Positions 26,432 through 36,219 of a stretch of DNA of 64,000 bases are shown here, piece by piece; position 1 is the first letter of the stretch; each line of letters begins with the position of its first letter. Source of the stretch: Allopusillimonas ginsengisoli (GTDB lineage: Bacteria > Pseudomonadota > Gammaproteobacteria > Burkholderiales > Burkholderiaceae_B); the NCBI RefSeq assembly GCF_004153455.1, contig NZ_SDQE01000011.1:102009-166008 (forward strand), in the 5' to 3' direction. Under the pieces are notes generated by a model that saw nothing but the letters and a program-made list of their open reading frames with translations, made no database searches and was not told the origin of the DNA. The translations under genes and the position numbers were made by a program.

Positions 26432-26902
26432 ATGAAAGGCGATACCACCGTCATCAAATATCTGAATGCACAACTCAAGAACGAGTTGACTGCCATCAAT
26501 CAGTATTTCCTCCATGCCCGGATGTTGAATCACTGGGGCCTGAACAAACTGGGCAAGCATGAATACGACGAGTCCATCGGCGAAATGAAACACGCGGATC
26601 GGCTTATCGAGCGCATTTTCATGCTGGATGGCCTGCCCAATCTACAGGATCTGCATAAATTGCTGATCGGGGAAACTGTGCCGGAGATACTGTCCTGTGA
26701 TCACAAACTGGAATCTGGCGCCCAGGCCACGGTCAAGGAAGCCATGGCGCACTGTGAGTCAGTGCGCGACTATGTCTCGCGCGACCTGTTCCAGGATATC
26801 CTCAATGACACCGAGGAACATATCGACTGGCTGGAAACCCAAATGGAACTGGTAGACCGCGTCGGCCTGCAGAACTATCTGCAGTCGCAAATGGGAGAGT
26901 AA
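26432..26902 (+). CDS. bfr: Bacterioferritin
   Basis: A 156-residue iron-storage protein. The haem-binding methionine is Met52, and ferroxidase ligands Glu18, Glu51, His54, Glu94 and His130 are present. The sixth ligand, Glu127 in the E. coli protein, appears as Thr127 in NDTEEHIDW. The C-terminal GLQNYLQSQ is typical. AGGAG precedes the ATG by seven bases. With the ferredoxin gene upstream it forms an iron storage and release pair. I regard it as a functional bacterioferritin, possibly with an altered second iron site. Confidence 0.95.
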   Translation: MKGDTTVIKYLNAQLKNELTAINQYFLHARMLNHWGLNKLGKHEYDESIGEMKHADRLIERIFMLDGLPNLQDLHKLLIGETVPEILSCDHKLESGAQATVKEAMAHCESVRDYVSRDLFQDILNDTEEHIDWLETQMELVDRVGLQNYLQSQMGE

Positions 26903-26962
26903 GCGAGCCTGTACGTGCTGGTGGGCGCTGGTGTGCGCATCACCGGGCACTGGACGCGCTGT

Positions 26963-26982
26963 GCAAGGCCCGCCGGCCTTGC
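26963..26982. terminator. Hairpin between convergent genes
   Basis: GCAAGGCC-CGCC-GGCCTTGC is a perfect 8-bp stem with a four-base loop, located between bfr and the facing gene. No T-run follows on either side. Confidence 0.45.
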
Positions 26983-26993
26983 TTGCGAACAGA

Positions 26994-27629
26994 TCAGAAC
27001 GACTTGGCCGGACAGTCCGGCACACGGCCCCAGGCTTTGTTGGGCTCGCAGTATTTGTTGCGGGCAGACCAGGCGCAACTGGGGCGATCAAAGAAACTCT
27101 TGGCACTGCAGGCCTGCAGATCTTGTCGCAGGCTGGCCTGCCACGCCTGGCTGTTGGCCGTGGGGGCGGGCGGTGGCGGAGGAGGGGCCATTTCAACGGG
27201 CTGCAGCGGTTGGTTTGCGCCGCTGTCGCCTGGCATACCCAGCGCCCCGACGTCGGCGATCCCGCTCAGGCCGCCTTGCCCTCCTTCAGCCAGCATGCGG
27301 GCCTCATCCATGGTGATCTTGGTGGTGGCTACGTGAATGGCGGGATTGGAGGTCATGTCGTCGATGGACGTATCGGGCAGTTGCCATTTGGTCTGGCTTG
27401 CCTGCGCCGGCACGCCCAGGGTGCCATTTACCAGGGGCTGCGGCGGGCGTGCCGTATACGGCAGGCCGTTGGCATCGAGCACGGGTACGTTGGACAGTTC
27501 CGGGTGGGCTGGAGGGGCGGGGGCAACGGGGCCATGGGCCACCAGCCAGTCGCCAAGCTTCAGGCCACCCCAGGCAGAAGCGCCTGCGGCAACCAGCAAT
27601 ATTGCAAAAATGAAACGCCAGGACATCAT
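26994..27629 (-). CDS. Conserved hypothetical exported or anchored protein
   Basis: A 211-residue protein with an N-terminal membrane anchor or signal (about 3-25), a proline-rich linker (about 35-70 and 145-160, including a run of prolines), and a C-terminal cysteine-rich tail with five cysteines in the last 45 residues. The tail resembles no domain I can name. It probably faces the periplasm. The gene stands alone between bfr (facing) and prfC on the same strand. Two adjacent ATG codons start it. Confidence 0.6.
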   Translation of the reverse strand: MMSWRFIFAILLVAAGASAWGGLKLGDWLVAHGPVAPAPPAHPELSNVPVLDANGLPYTARPPQPLVNGTLGVPAQASQTKWQLPDTSIDDMTSNPAIHVATTKITMDEARMLAEGGQGGLSGIADVGALGMPGDSGANQPLQPVEMAPPPPPPAPTANSQAWQASLRQDLQACSAKSFFDRPSCAWSARNKYCEPNKAWGRVPDCPAKSF

Positions 27630-27728
27630 TGTTCTCTGTTCGCTGGGAATAGCCTAGTTTAAACGCCTATGCGCTTTGCCTGCTCGCCAGCCACGTGCAG
27701 GCTGGTACGAGCTGACTGGCACGCAGGC

Positions 27729-29336
27729 TTACGCATTCTGCCCGAAAACCTTGCCGCCATGTTCCCGCATTGCGTGAAACTCGACGCCAGGATAGAGTTC
27801 TTGCGCCACCCGCAACTGCGCGGGGGAGGACGCCAGGAAGGCAGGCGCGTCCACGACATCATAGGCAATGTTAGCAGCGTTCGCATTCATGAATTTTCGC
27901 AAGACCTTGGGGTCTTCCGCTGTAAACCAACGTGCCATGTTGTAACGCGAAGGCATGAGGCGAGCTTCGACCCCGTATTCGGTTTTGAGGCGATGGGCCA
28001 CGACTTCGAACTGCAATTGCCCCACAGCGCCCAGCAATAGCGAGCCGCCGGCGGCCTCGGGGCGGAAAACCTGAATAGCGCCTTCTTCGCCCAGTTGAGT
28101 CAGGCCCACGCGTAGCTGCTTGGTCCGTAAAGGGTCTTTGACTTCGACCGCCTGGAACAGTTCCGGCGCAAAAAATGGCAGGCCGGTGAACTGCAGGGCT
28201 TCGCCCTCGGTCAGGACGTCGCCCAATTGCAGCACACCGTGATTGGGAATGCCGATGACGTCTCCGGCATAGGCTTCGTCGAGCAGTTCTCGCCGTTGCG
28301 ACAAGAAGGATACGACGTTGTTGGGCCGGATCTCCTTGCCATTGCGCGACACCTTCAGGCGCATTCCGCGTTCGAAGCGGCCCGAGCTGACCCGGACAAA
28401 TGCGACGCGGTCGCGGTGCGCAGGGTCCATATTGGCTTGCACTTTGAACACCACACCACTGAATTTGGTTTCATCGGGCTGGACTTCGCGTTGCAGCGCC
28501 GTCCGGGGGCCAGGCGTTGGCGCCAGGTCCACCAGAGCGTCCAGCACTTCCTGCACGCCAAAGTTGTTGATGGCGGATCCAAAGAAAATGGGCGTTTGCT
28601 TGCCGGCGAGAAAGGTTGCATGATCGAATTCGGGCGCGGCAGCCTGGATGAGCTCGATTTCTTCGTGCGCCTTGGCAAAGGCCTCGCCAAAGCGCTCCGC
28701 AATCACGGGATTGTCCAGGCCGCTGATCAGCTCGTCATGCTGGTCGCGGCGTTCCTGGCCAGCGCGAAACACGCGCATGCGGTCGTTGCGGATGTCGAAT
28801 ACGCCGCCAAAGTGGCGCCCCATGCCGACTGGCCAGGAAAACGGCACGGCGTCCATGCCCAGGTGGGATTCGATCTCGGACAGCAGGTCCAGCGGCTCCT
28901 GGACTTCGCGGTCCAGCTTGTTGATAAACGTAATGATCGGTGTGTTGCGCGCCCGGCACACTTGCAGCAGGCGTATGGTTTGAGGTTCCACGCCGTTGGC
29001 GGCGTCAATCACCATGAGTGCGGCATCTACAGCGGTGAGCACGCGGTAGGTGTCCTCGGAAAAATCCTGGTGTCCCGGCGTGTCGAGCAGATTGATCACA
29101 CAGTCGCGGTATTCCATTTGCATCACCGACGAGGCAACCGAAATTCCGCGCTGCTTTTCGATTTCCATCCAGTCCGACGAAGCGTGGCGACTGGCCTTGC
29201 GCGCCTTGACGCTGCCGGCGATTTGAATAGCGCCTGCGAACAGCAATAGCTTTTCGGTCAGCGTGGTTTTGCCCGCGTCGGGGTGGGAGATGATCGCAAA
29301 GGTGCGTCGTCGGGCGACTTCTTGTGTGATGCTCAT
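27729..29336 (-). CDS. prfC: Peptide chain release factor 3
   Basis: A 535-residue GTPase that recycles RF1/RF2 from the ribosome. The G1 motif is HPDAGKTTLTEKLL near residue 18, G3 is DTPGHQDFSEDTYR near 86, and G4 is FINKLD near 140. The switch region contains RGISVASSVMQ, as in RF3 rather than EF-G. The C-terminal domains extend to about 530, the usual RF3 length. It stands alone. Confident. Confidence 0.97.
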   Translation of the reverse strand: MSITQEVARRRTFAIISHPDAGKTTLTEKLLLFAGAIQIAGSVKARKASRHASSDWMEIEKQRGISVASSVMQMEYRDCVINLLDTPGHQDFSEDTYRVLTAVDAALMVIDAANGVEPQTIRLLQVCRARNTPIITFINKLDREVQEPLDLLSEIESHLGMDAVPFSWPVGMGRHFGGVFDIRNDRMRVFRAGQERRDQHDELISGLDNPVIAERFGEAFAKAHEEIELIQAAAPEFDHATFLAGKQTPIFFGSAINNFGVQEVLDALVDLAPTPGPRTALQREVQPDETKFSGVVFKVQANMDPAHRDRVAFVRVSSGRFERGMRLKVSRNGKEIRPNNVVSFLSQRRELLDEAYAGDVIGIPNHGVLQLGDVLTEGEALQFTGLPFFAPELFQAVEVKDPLRTKQLRVGLTQLGEEGAIQVFRPEAAGGSLLLGAVGQLQFEVVAHRLKTEYGVEARLMPSRYNMARWFTAEDPKVLRKFMNANAANIAYDVVDAPAFLASSPAQLRVAQELYPGVEFHAMREHGGKVFGQNA

Positions 29337-29465
29337 GGACGGATTTTAGCGTGGATGGCAGCGCGGGTTCGAGGGCCGGGCGCAGAAAGAAGCATGGCAG
29401 AGGTTGCGCGGGTGCGCGCTGCGGCGCGTTGCTTACCGCCGGGGCGCTGGGGCACGTGCAGGTGG

Positions 29466-30101
29466 CTAGTCGTCAACATGATGACTGAAGGTGGCCAGCA
29501 CGGTGCCTGCCAGAACGAACAGCGCGCCAAAGCCGCGGTTCAGCCAGCGTATATGCCGGGGGTTGCGCAGCAGTTTCAGCACCCGCGATGCCAGCGTCGT
29601 ATAGAAACCCATGGCGATCAGGTCGGTAAAGCACAGCGTGCCTGCGATGGTGAGGTATTGCAGGGCCAGGGGCCGGGACAGATCGAGAAACTGCGGCACG
29701 ACGGCCAGCAGGAACACGGTTCCCTTGGGGTTGGTGATATTGATCAGAAAACCCCGCAACACCAGGTCGCGGGCATGGAATGCCTGCGGGTGGCTGGCCT
29801 GCACGGCAACCGGCGCCGCGTCTGTCGTGAATTGCCGGTAGCCCAGGTAAATCAGATAGCCGACGCCTATCCACTTGACGATGGCGAAGGCGGTTTCCGA
29901 GGTGGCCAGCAGCGCCCCCAGGCCGACCGCCACAATCACGAACTGCGCAAGCAGGCCGATCTGCAGGCCGCATGTTGTCCAGTAACCCCGTTTGAAACCG
30001 TATTTCAGCCCCGAGGACATGGCGCTGATGGCGCCAGGGCCAGGCGAGAACGAAATTGCCCAGGAGGCGGCAAAGAAAGCAAGCCAGGTGGAGAAAGACA
30101 T
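29466..30101 (-). CDS. LysE/RhtB-family exporter
   Basis: A 211-residue inner-membrane protein with about six helices. The family signature FSPGPGAISAMSSGLKYG lies near residue 18, and the NPKGTVFLLAVVPQF motif near 125 marks an RhtB-type exporter. It shares the family with the gene at 1397-2023. A 113-base gap separates it from the helicase gene upstream on the same strand. It probably exports an amino acid or homoserine lactone-like compound; the substrate is not visible. Confidence 0.87.
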   Translation of the reverse strand: MSFSTWLAFFAASWAISFSPGPGAISAMSSGLKYGFKRGYWTTCGLQIGLLAQFVIVAVGLGALLATSETAFAIVKWIGVGYLIYLGYRQFTTDAAPVAVQASHPQAFHARDLVLRGFLINITNPKGTVFLLAVVPQFLDLSRPLALQYLTIAGTLCFTDLIAMGFYTTLASRVLKLLRNPRHIRWLNRGFGALFVLAGTVLATFSHHVDD

Positions 30102-30214
30102 GATGCAGGCGTGGTTGGTGGGTGGGGGCGTGTCCGGGTCGGGCGCAAATCAGAAAACTATCCCGGCCCCGCAAAGACGCTGGCAAGGCCGGCGTCCGCG
30201 GGCAGGTAGCGTGC

Positions 30215-31702
<1,488 letters not shown>

Positions 31703-31988
31703 GTATTACTCCAGCGACAGCCTATCGCTCGAGTCGAGGGATACCAATCCAGGCGGACGATTGAAGAAGCTAGGGGAAGGGGCGAAGCCCTGGTGACGCG
31801 CGTTGACTGGTAGGACGCGCAACCCGCAGTATACCTCAGCAAACCGGGCCGGATGTCATCCGGACGGCATATTCCCTGCGATTGGGCGGATACGCCACAC
31901 ATTGCGCCACGCACGGGGACATGCGATCACGTGCGCATGCGCGCCGGCGGCGGTTGCCGCGTACTCGCCTCAAAATGTAAACGATAGT

Positions 31989-32007
31989 AAGAGTGATTAT
32001 TATTCAG
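31989..32007 (-). promoter_or_regulatory. Fur-box-like site upstream of the small membrane protein gene
   Basis: On the minus strand CTGAATAATAATCACTCTT matches the Fur consensus at 12 of 19 positions, including a run TAATC. The site lies in an otherwise GC-rich 430-base gap, 125 bases before the ATG at 32132. No other feature was seen in this gap. Confidence 0.4.
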
Positions 32008-32131
32008 CTACAATGGATGCTTGCCCGATCACGCAAGCAGTGCCGTCGCAGCACGCGGCCGGGTCTGCATGCTTGCGGTGGCTCAGCCGGATCGCGGCAC
32101 AAGTCATTCACTACGCCACATGGAAGGCAGC

Positions 32132-32452
32132 ATGAAATTTTTCAGCTCAACAGCGCCGGGTGCTCCCAGGCGCTCGGTGGTTGGTCTTATCGATATCCTT
32201 CTGGTGATCATTGCCGCGCTGCTGATCACGATTACACAAAACCCCATGATGGAGGCGCTCCTGCGGCAGGATGCCTCCGCCCTCTTTGGCGGGGGCAGGC
32301 CCGAGGCGAACAGCATTGTCAAGCATGGTGAACCGTCGGCGCCTGTATCCGTCAGTCAAGCGGCCACGGCGCCGGGCAGTGGGACGGGCGTCCAGTACCG
32401 CATGCCCGGCAGCGGCGCCGTTTACGCAACCGAACGCAGCAATGCACACTAA
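32132..32452 (+). CDS. Small single-helix membrane protein
   Basis: A 106-residue protein with one strong membrane helix (about 16-36, SVVGLIDILLVIIAALLITI) after a short basic N-terminus, and an Ala/Gly/Ser-rich soluble tail with little predicted structure. I do not recognise it. GGAAGG lies five bases before the ATG at 32132, which I prefer over an upstream ATG at 32021, because the ribosome site and the charge pattern fit. A Fur-like box lies upstream. It is followed, with a 113-base gap, by lemA. Confidence 0.6.
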   Translation: MKFFSSTAPGAPRRSVVGLIDILLVIIAALLITITQNPMMEALLRQDASALFGGGRPEANSIVKHGEPSAPVSVSQAATAPGSGTGVQYRMPGSGAVYATERSNAH

Positions 32453-32565
32453 ATGCTACCAGTGGCCCGGGATTGCAGCATTGTGAAACCAGCCACGCAA
32501 GCAGCATTGATTTTAGATGGGCGGGCTGGTGTAATCTGAACACCTTATTCTTTCAGGCTGCTTCA

Positions 32566-33177
32566 ATGAAACGCATTGCGCTCGTGCTTCTTGCTCCCTT
32601 CCTGTCAATACTGCTGACTGGTTGCGGCTACAACGATATCCAGCGGCTGGACGAGCAGGTCAAGGCGGCCTGGTCCCAGGTGCTGAATCAGTATGAGCGG
32701 CGAGCGGATCTCGTGCCCAAGCTCGTCAATTCGGTCAATGCTTACATGGTCAACGAGCGCGCGGTGCTGACGCAGGTCACCGAAGCGCGCGCCAAAGTGG
32801 GCAGCATCCAGATCAGCGTCGACGACATCCAGGACCCAGCGGTGATGGCGCGCTTCAATCAGGCCCAGGGCGAATTGTCGTCGGCGCTGTCACGGCTTAT
32901 CGCGGTGTCCGAAAACTACCCCCAGCTCAAGAGCGATGGGCTTTTTCGCGATCTCATGACCCAGCTTGAAGGCACTGAAAACAGGATTGCCACCGAACGC
33001 GGCCGCTATGTGCAGGCGGTGCAGCAATACAACCTGATCGTGCGGCAGTTCCCCACGCTGATCACCGCCAAGATCTTCGGCTATCGCACTATCGACAATT
33101 ATGGTGTCGACAAGCAGGATCAGATTACGCAAGACCCCGAAGTCAAATTCACCTTACCCGAGCCGGCAAAACAGTGA
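32566..33177 (+). CDS. LemA family lipoprotein
   Basis: A 203-residue LemA protein. It has a lipoprotein signal with lipobox LTGC, lipidated at Cys20, then a long helical LemA domain (YNDIQRLDEQVKAAWSQVLNQYERRADLVPKLV near 22-55) with the conserved LTAVSENYPQL-like motif (IAVSENYPQLKSD near 120). The reading frame is open earlier, but the ATG at 32566 starts the signal peptide. The family is common but its function is not settled; it is often found next to TPM-domain proteins, as here. The stop overlaps the next gene. Confidence 0.93.
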   Translation: MKRIALVLLAPFLSILLTGCGYNDIQRLDEQVKAAWSQVLNQYERRADLVPKLVNSVNAYMVNERAVLTQVTEARAKVGSIQISVDDIQDPAVMARFNQAQGELSSALSRLIAVSENYPQLKSDGLFRDLMTQLEGTENRIATERGRYVQAVQQYNLIVRQFPTLITAKIFGYRTIDNYGVDKQDQITQDPEVKFTLPEPAKQ

Positions 33178-34154
33178 TGCATACGTTGCCGTTCGTGCGT
33201 CCGTCCGCGCAGGCGCCTGCCCCGCAAGCTGCCAAAAACGCTGGGCGTGGCGTCCGGATTGGTCTGCGACTGCTGTTTGCAGGCCTGTTGGCCCTGGCAG
33301 CCCTGCTGGCGGTTTTCCAATCCGCCCGCGCAGAACAGGTCGCCGTACCTGAACTCAAGCGCTGGGTCACCGACCAAACCGGCACGCTCGATTCGAACAC
33401 GCTCTCCCATCTGGAACAGCAACTCGCCGAGCTCGACAAGACCAAGGGCGCCCAGTTGGCCGTGCTTATCGTGCCTACCACGGGCGAAGACACGATAGAA
33501 AGCTACGCGCGCAGGGTCTTCGACAAATGGCGCATAGGTCGTGCCAAAGTAGACGACGGGATTCTGTTCGTCGTGGCCAAAGAAGACCGCCATCTGCGCA
33601 TCGAAGTAGGCTACGGGCTGGAAGGCGCCGTGCCGGATCTGCTTGCCGGGCGCATCATTCGGGAGCAGGTCACCCCTCATTTCAAGCAGGGGGATTACGC
33701 TGGCGGCATCACGGCAGGTGTCGACAGCCTTGTAAGCCTTGTCAACGGCGAAGATCTCCCTCCGCCGCTTGAGAGCACATCGTCCGGCAGCGCAGACGAA
33801 GGGCCGTTGGCCATGGTCGCGCCGCTGGCCATCATCGGGTTCTTCATGCCGCCTCTTTTTGCCGCGCTGGCGCTTGGTTTCTTTGCCTTCCTGATGTTCG
33901 GCAGCGTGGGTGCCGCTGTTATCGCGGCAGGCATAGGTTTCATCGTGGGCAGCGTGGGCCGGGCACTGGGTGTCAAAAATCGCCGTCTGGGCTCTCGGGC
34001 TGCACGGCGTGGCGGCGTCATTGGCGGCCTCGGTGGCGGTTTTGGAGGTGGCTTTGGCGGCGGTGGCGGAGGCGGATTTGGTGGGGGTGGCGGCGGTTTC
34101 GGCGGCGGAGGCGGTGGAAGCAGCGGCGGTGGCGGTGCTTCCGGCAGCTGGTAA
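33177..34154 (+). CDS. TPM-domain protein with glycine-rich tail (YgcG-like)
   Basis: A 325-residue membrane-associated protein. A signal-anchor helix (about 28-47) precedes a TPM domain (about 55-180) with VTDQTGTLDSNTL near 65 and VGYGLEGAVPD near 145. Two or three helices follow (about 215-265). The last 50 residues are almost wholly glycine, with phenylalanines and serines. TPM domains are proposed to act as phosphatases or in membrane complexes. The start ATG overlaps the lemA stop (TGATG), so both are co-translated. A GTG at 33174 is an alternative. Confidence 0.87.
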   Translation: MHTLPFVRPSAQAPAPQAAKNAGRGVRIGLRLLFAGLLALAALLAVFQSARAEQVAVPELKRWVTDQTGTLDSNTLSHLEQQLAELDKTKGAQLAVLIVPTTGEDTIESYARRVFDKWRIGRAKVDDGILFVVAKEDRHLRIEVGYGLEGAVPDLLAGRIIREQVTPHFKQGDYAGGITAGVDSLVSLVNGEDLPPPLESTSSGSADEGPLAMVAPLAIIGFFMPPLFAALALGFFAFLMFGSVGAAVIAAGIGFIVGSVGRALGVKNRRLGSRAARRGGVIGGLGGGFGGGFGGGGGGGFGGGGGGFGGGGGGSSGGGGASGSW

Positions 34155-34248
34155 TTTGCGGCGGTCGGGGCGATCCCGGGTTTTCTTTTCCGTGCGGTTC
34201 GGCAATTCGGGGCGACAGCGCACGCGGCCCAAGGTCAAAGGATATTGC

Positions 34249-34752
34249 ATGCAACAAGGCAGTAAATGGAAGGCACTCACTGGCTGGGCCACGGTAGAGG
34301 GTCAGTGGCTGCGCCGCAAGCATTTCAGCGAGCATGCCTTGGCCCGCATTGCCGAGCGCATACGCCAGGGCGAGTTGGGCCATACCGGGGAGCTCATGGT
34401 GGCTATCGAAGCGGCCAGCCCGGTCCATGAGCCCGACAGCCACCTGCGTGCGCTCGAGGTATTCGGGCGGCTCGGCACCTGGGACACGCCGCTTAATACG
34501 GGTGTGTTGCTCTATCTGGCCTTGGACAAACATGCCATGCATATCATTGCCGACAGAGGGGTCAAGGCCACTGACGCACAGTGGGAGCAAGTGTGCGACC
34601 GTTTGCGTGAGCGCCTGCGCCGCAAGGAATTCGAATCAGGGCTGCTGTCGGCGATCGACGATATCGAGGCGATTCTGGCGCATGCTTGCCCCGAAGCGTC
34701 CGAGGGCCAGCACAATACCAACGACTTGCCCGATCGGCCGGTCTTGTTGTAA
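34249..34752 (+). CDS. Second TPM-domain protein
   Basis: A 167-residue soluble protein with a TPM domain over its first 150 residues (SEHALARIAERIRQGELGHTGELMVAIEA near 20-50, NTGVLLYLALDKHAMHIIADRG near 85-105). It ends at a cytosolic, non-membrane tail. AAAGGA lies six bases before the ATG at 34249; the open frame upstream is only low-complexity. It follows the first TPM gene by 94 bases. The triad lemA-TPM-TPM is a recurrent gene order. Confidence 0.87.
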   Translation: MQQGSKWKALTGWATVEGQWLRRKHFSEHALARIAERIRQGELGHTGELMVAIEAASPVHEPDSHLRALEVFGRLGTWDTPLNTGVLLYLALDKHAMHIIADRGVKATDAQWEQVCDRLRERLRRKEFESGLLSAIDDIEAILAHACPEASEGQHNTNDLPDRPVLL

Positions 34753-34770
34753 CGCCCGCGCCCGCCTGTC

Positions 34771-36219
34771 TTAACGGCTGGCCAAGGCGCTGGCCAGCGT
34801 CTTGACGGCTTGCTTGCGGCGGGGCTGGTTGTCAAAAGCGTCCGACAATGCAGACCATTGCGGTTGGCTGCGGGCCTCCAGCAGGGCATCCGGCAGCTGC
34901 CGCGTGCGCCAATGTTGCATGCTGGCTTCCAGGGTATCGGTGGCGCTGCCGGCGCTGGGTGTGTCGTAGCCCTTGGACAGGGCAGGCGCATCGGTCGCGC
35001 TGTCCAGCACAATCTGTCCTTGCGCGGCGTGCCCCCGGTGTTCAAGCGCATCGACCAGGGCGAGCTGGCGCATGGCGAGCAGGCGTAACACTGCATCGTT
35101 GACGGTGATTTCGCGATAGCCTTGCAGCCGTCCCACGACACGCTTGCCCAAGCGATCCGCGCCTTGCCAGAGCCCTCCCACCGCTGCGCCCAATACGGTG
35201 GCGGCACCCAGGCTAAGGCCTGCGGTGAACACATCCAGCGTGGCGCCAGCCATGGCGCCGGCCGCCAACCCTTTGCCCACATGAATGCCAAAATCTTTCA
35301 GGGCCTGGGGGTGAAACAAATCCATGCCCCAGCGTTCGCCCTCCAAGGGCAGGGAATGCGAGGGGAAATCATGCATGTCAAAGTTATAGCGCTTGAGCAG
35401 CGCGCGGACACAGGCGGCTTCGCGGTCGCGCACCTGGCGACGTAGTGATTGCGTGGCGGCTTGCACGCTGGGCTCGTCCGGTTCGCTCAGTACACGCCAC
35501 GCGGCGACGTCGATCAGGAGTTCGGCAATCAGCCGCAACGCATCGTCGCGCCGGATGCCGCGCTGGCTGATGACATCGCGCTTGAGTTCGCTGAGAACAC
35601 CGGCGTGTTCATCCATCAATAGGGCCAGCTTGTCATAAAGCTGGGCTTCGCCATCCAGCGCGGGCGCAACGGTATCGAACTCCACCATGGCGTGCAGCCC
35701 GAGTCGGGCCAGGGCTTCGCGCCAGGCGCCAAGGCGTTGTTCAGGCCGATGTGTGAAATTGAGCACTGGCAGCAAGGGATGGCCGCAGGCAGCCAGAATG
35801 GCGAGCTCGTCTTTATGCTTGCCTAGCACCGGGTCGCGCACATCGACCACGTACAGGCCGGCATCGCAGTCCAGCAGCCTGCGCAGCACGCGCGCTTCCT
35901 GTTCGAAACGTCGTTGGCTTTCAGGGCTTTGCAGAAAACGGCGAATGCGCTCTGGCCCGTCGACACGTTCGCCGGGCGTGGTCAGCCTGTCCATGTAGTC
36001 CAGCAGCGCAATGCCGTCTTCCATGCCGGGCGTGTCATACAGTTCCACCGCTGTGGCGCCGTCGATCAAGAGGCGTGCGCCCTCCACGCGGCGCGTTGTG
36101 CCGGGGCTGTCCTGCACTTTGCCGAAGCCCGGGTCGCGGGTGAGCGTGCGCAGCAGCGATGTTTTGCCGGTATTGGTATGGCCGACCACGGCCAGTCGCA
36201 GCGGGCGTGCCGTGGTCAT
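34771..36219 (-). CDS. DUF3482 GTPase
   Basis: A 482-residue Era/TrmE-like GTPase. The G1 motif is GHTNTGKTS (residues 13-21), the G3-like motif DTPGMED lies near 60, and a G4-like position reads NFTH rather than NKxD near 158. The C-terminal half has a hydrophobic glycine/alanine-rich stretch (about 310-360), so it may touch the membrane. The start is overlapped by four bases by the end of the DUF2868 gene, which suggests that the GTPase and the membrane protein act together. The substrate or process is unknown. Confidence 0.85.
   Translation of the reverse strand: MTTARPLRLAVVGHTNTGKTSLLRTLTRDPGFGKVQDSPGTTRRVEGARLLIDGATAVELYDTPGMEDGIALLDYMDRLTTPGERVDGPERIRRFLQSPESQRRFEQEARVLRRLLDCDAGLYVVDVRDPVLGKHKDELAILAACGHPLLPVLNFTHRPEQRLGAWREALARLGLHAMVEFDTVAPALDGEAQLYDKLALLMDEHAGVLSELKRDVISQRGIRRDDALRLIAELLIDVAAWRVLSEPDEPSVQAATQSLRRQVRDREAACVRALLKRYNFDMHDFPSHSLPLEGERWGMDLFHPQALKDFGIHVGKGLAAGAMAGATLDVFTAGLSLGAATVLGAAVGGLWQGADRLGKRVVGRLQGYREITVNDAVLRLLAMRQLALVDALEHRGHAAQGQIVLDSATDAPALSKGYDTPSAGSATDTLEASMQHWRTRQLPDALLEARSQPQWSALSDAFDNQPRRKQAVKTLASALASR

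Noticed and set aside
34020..34150. Short tandem repeat of GGCGG-type units
   Set aside because: It is the coding sequence of the glycine-rich tail of the TPM protein, not a separate DNA repeat.
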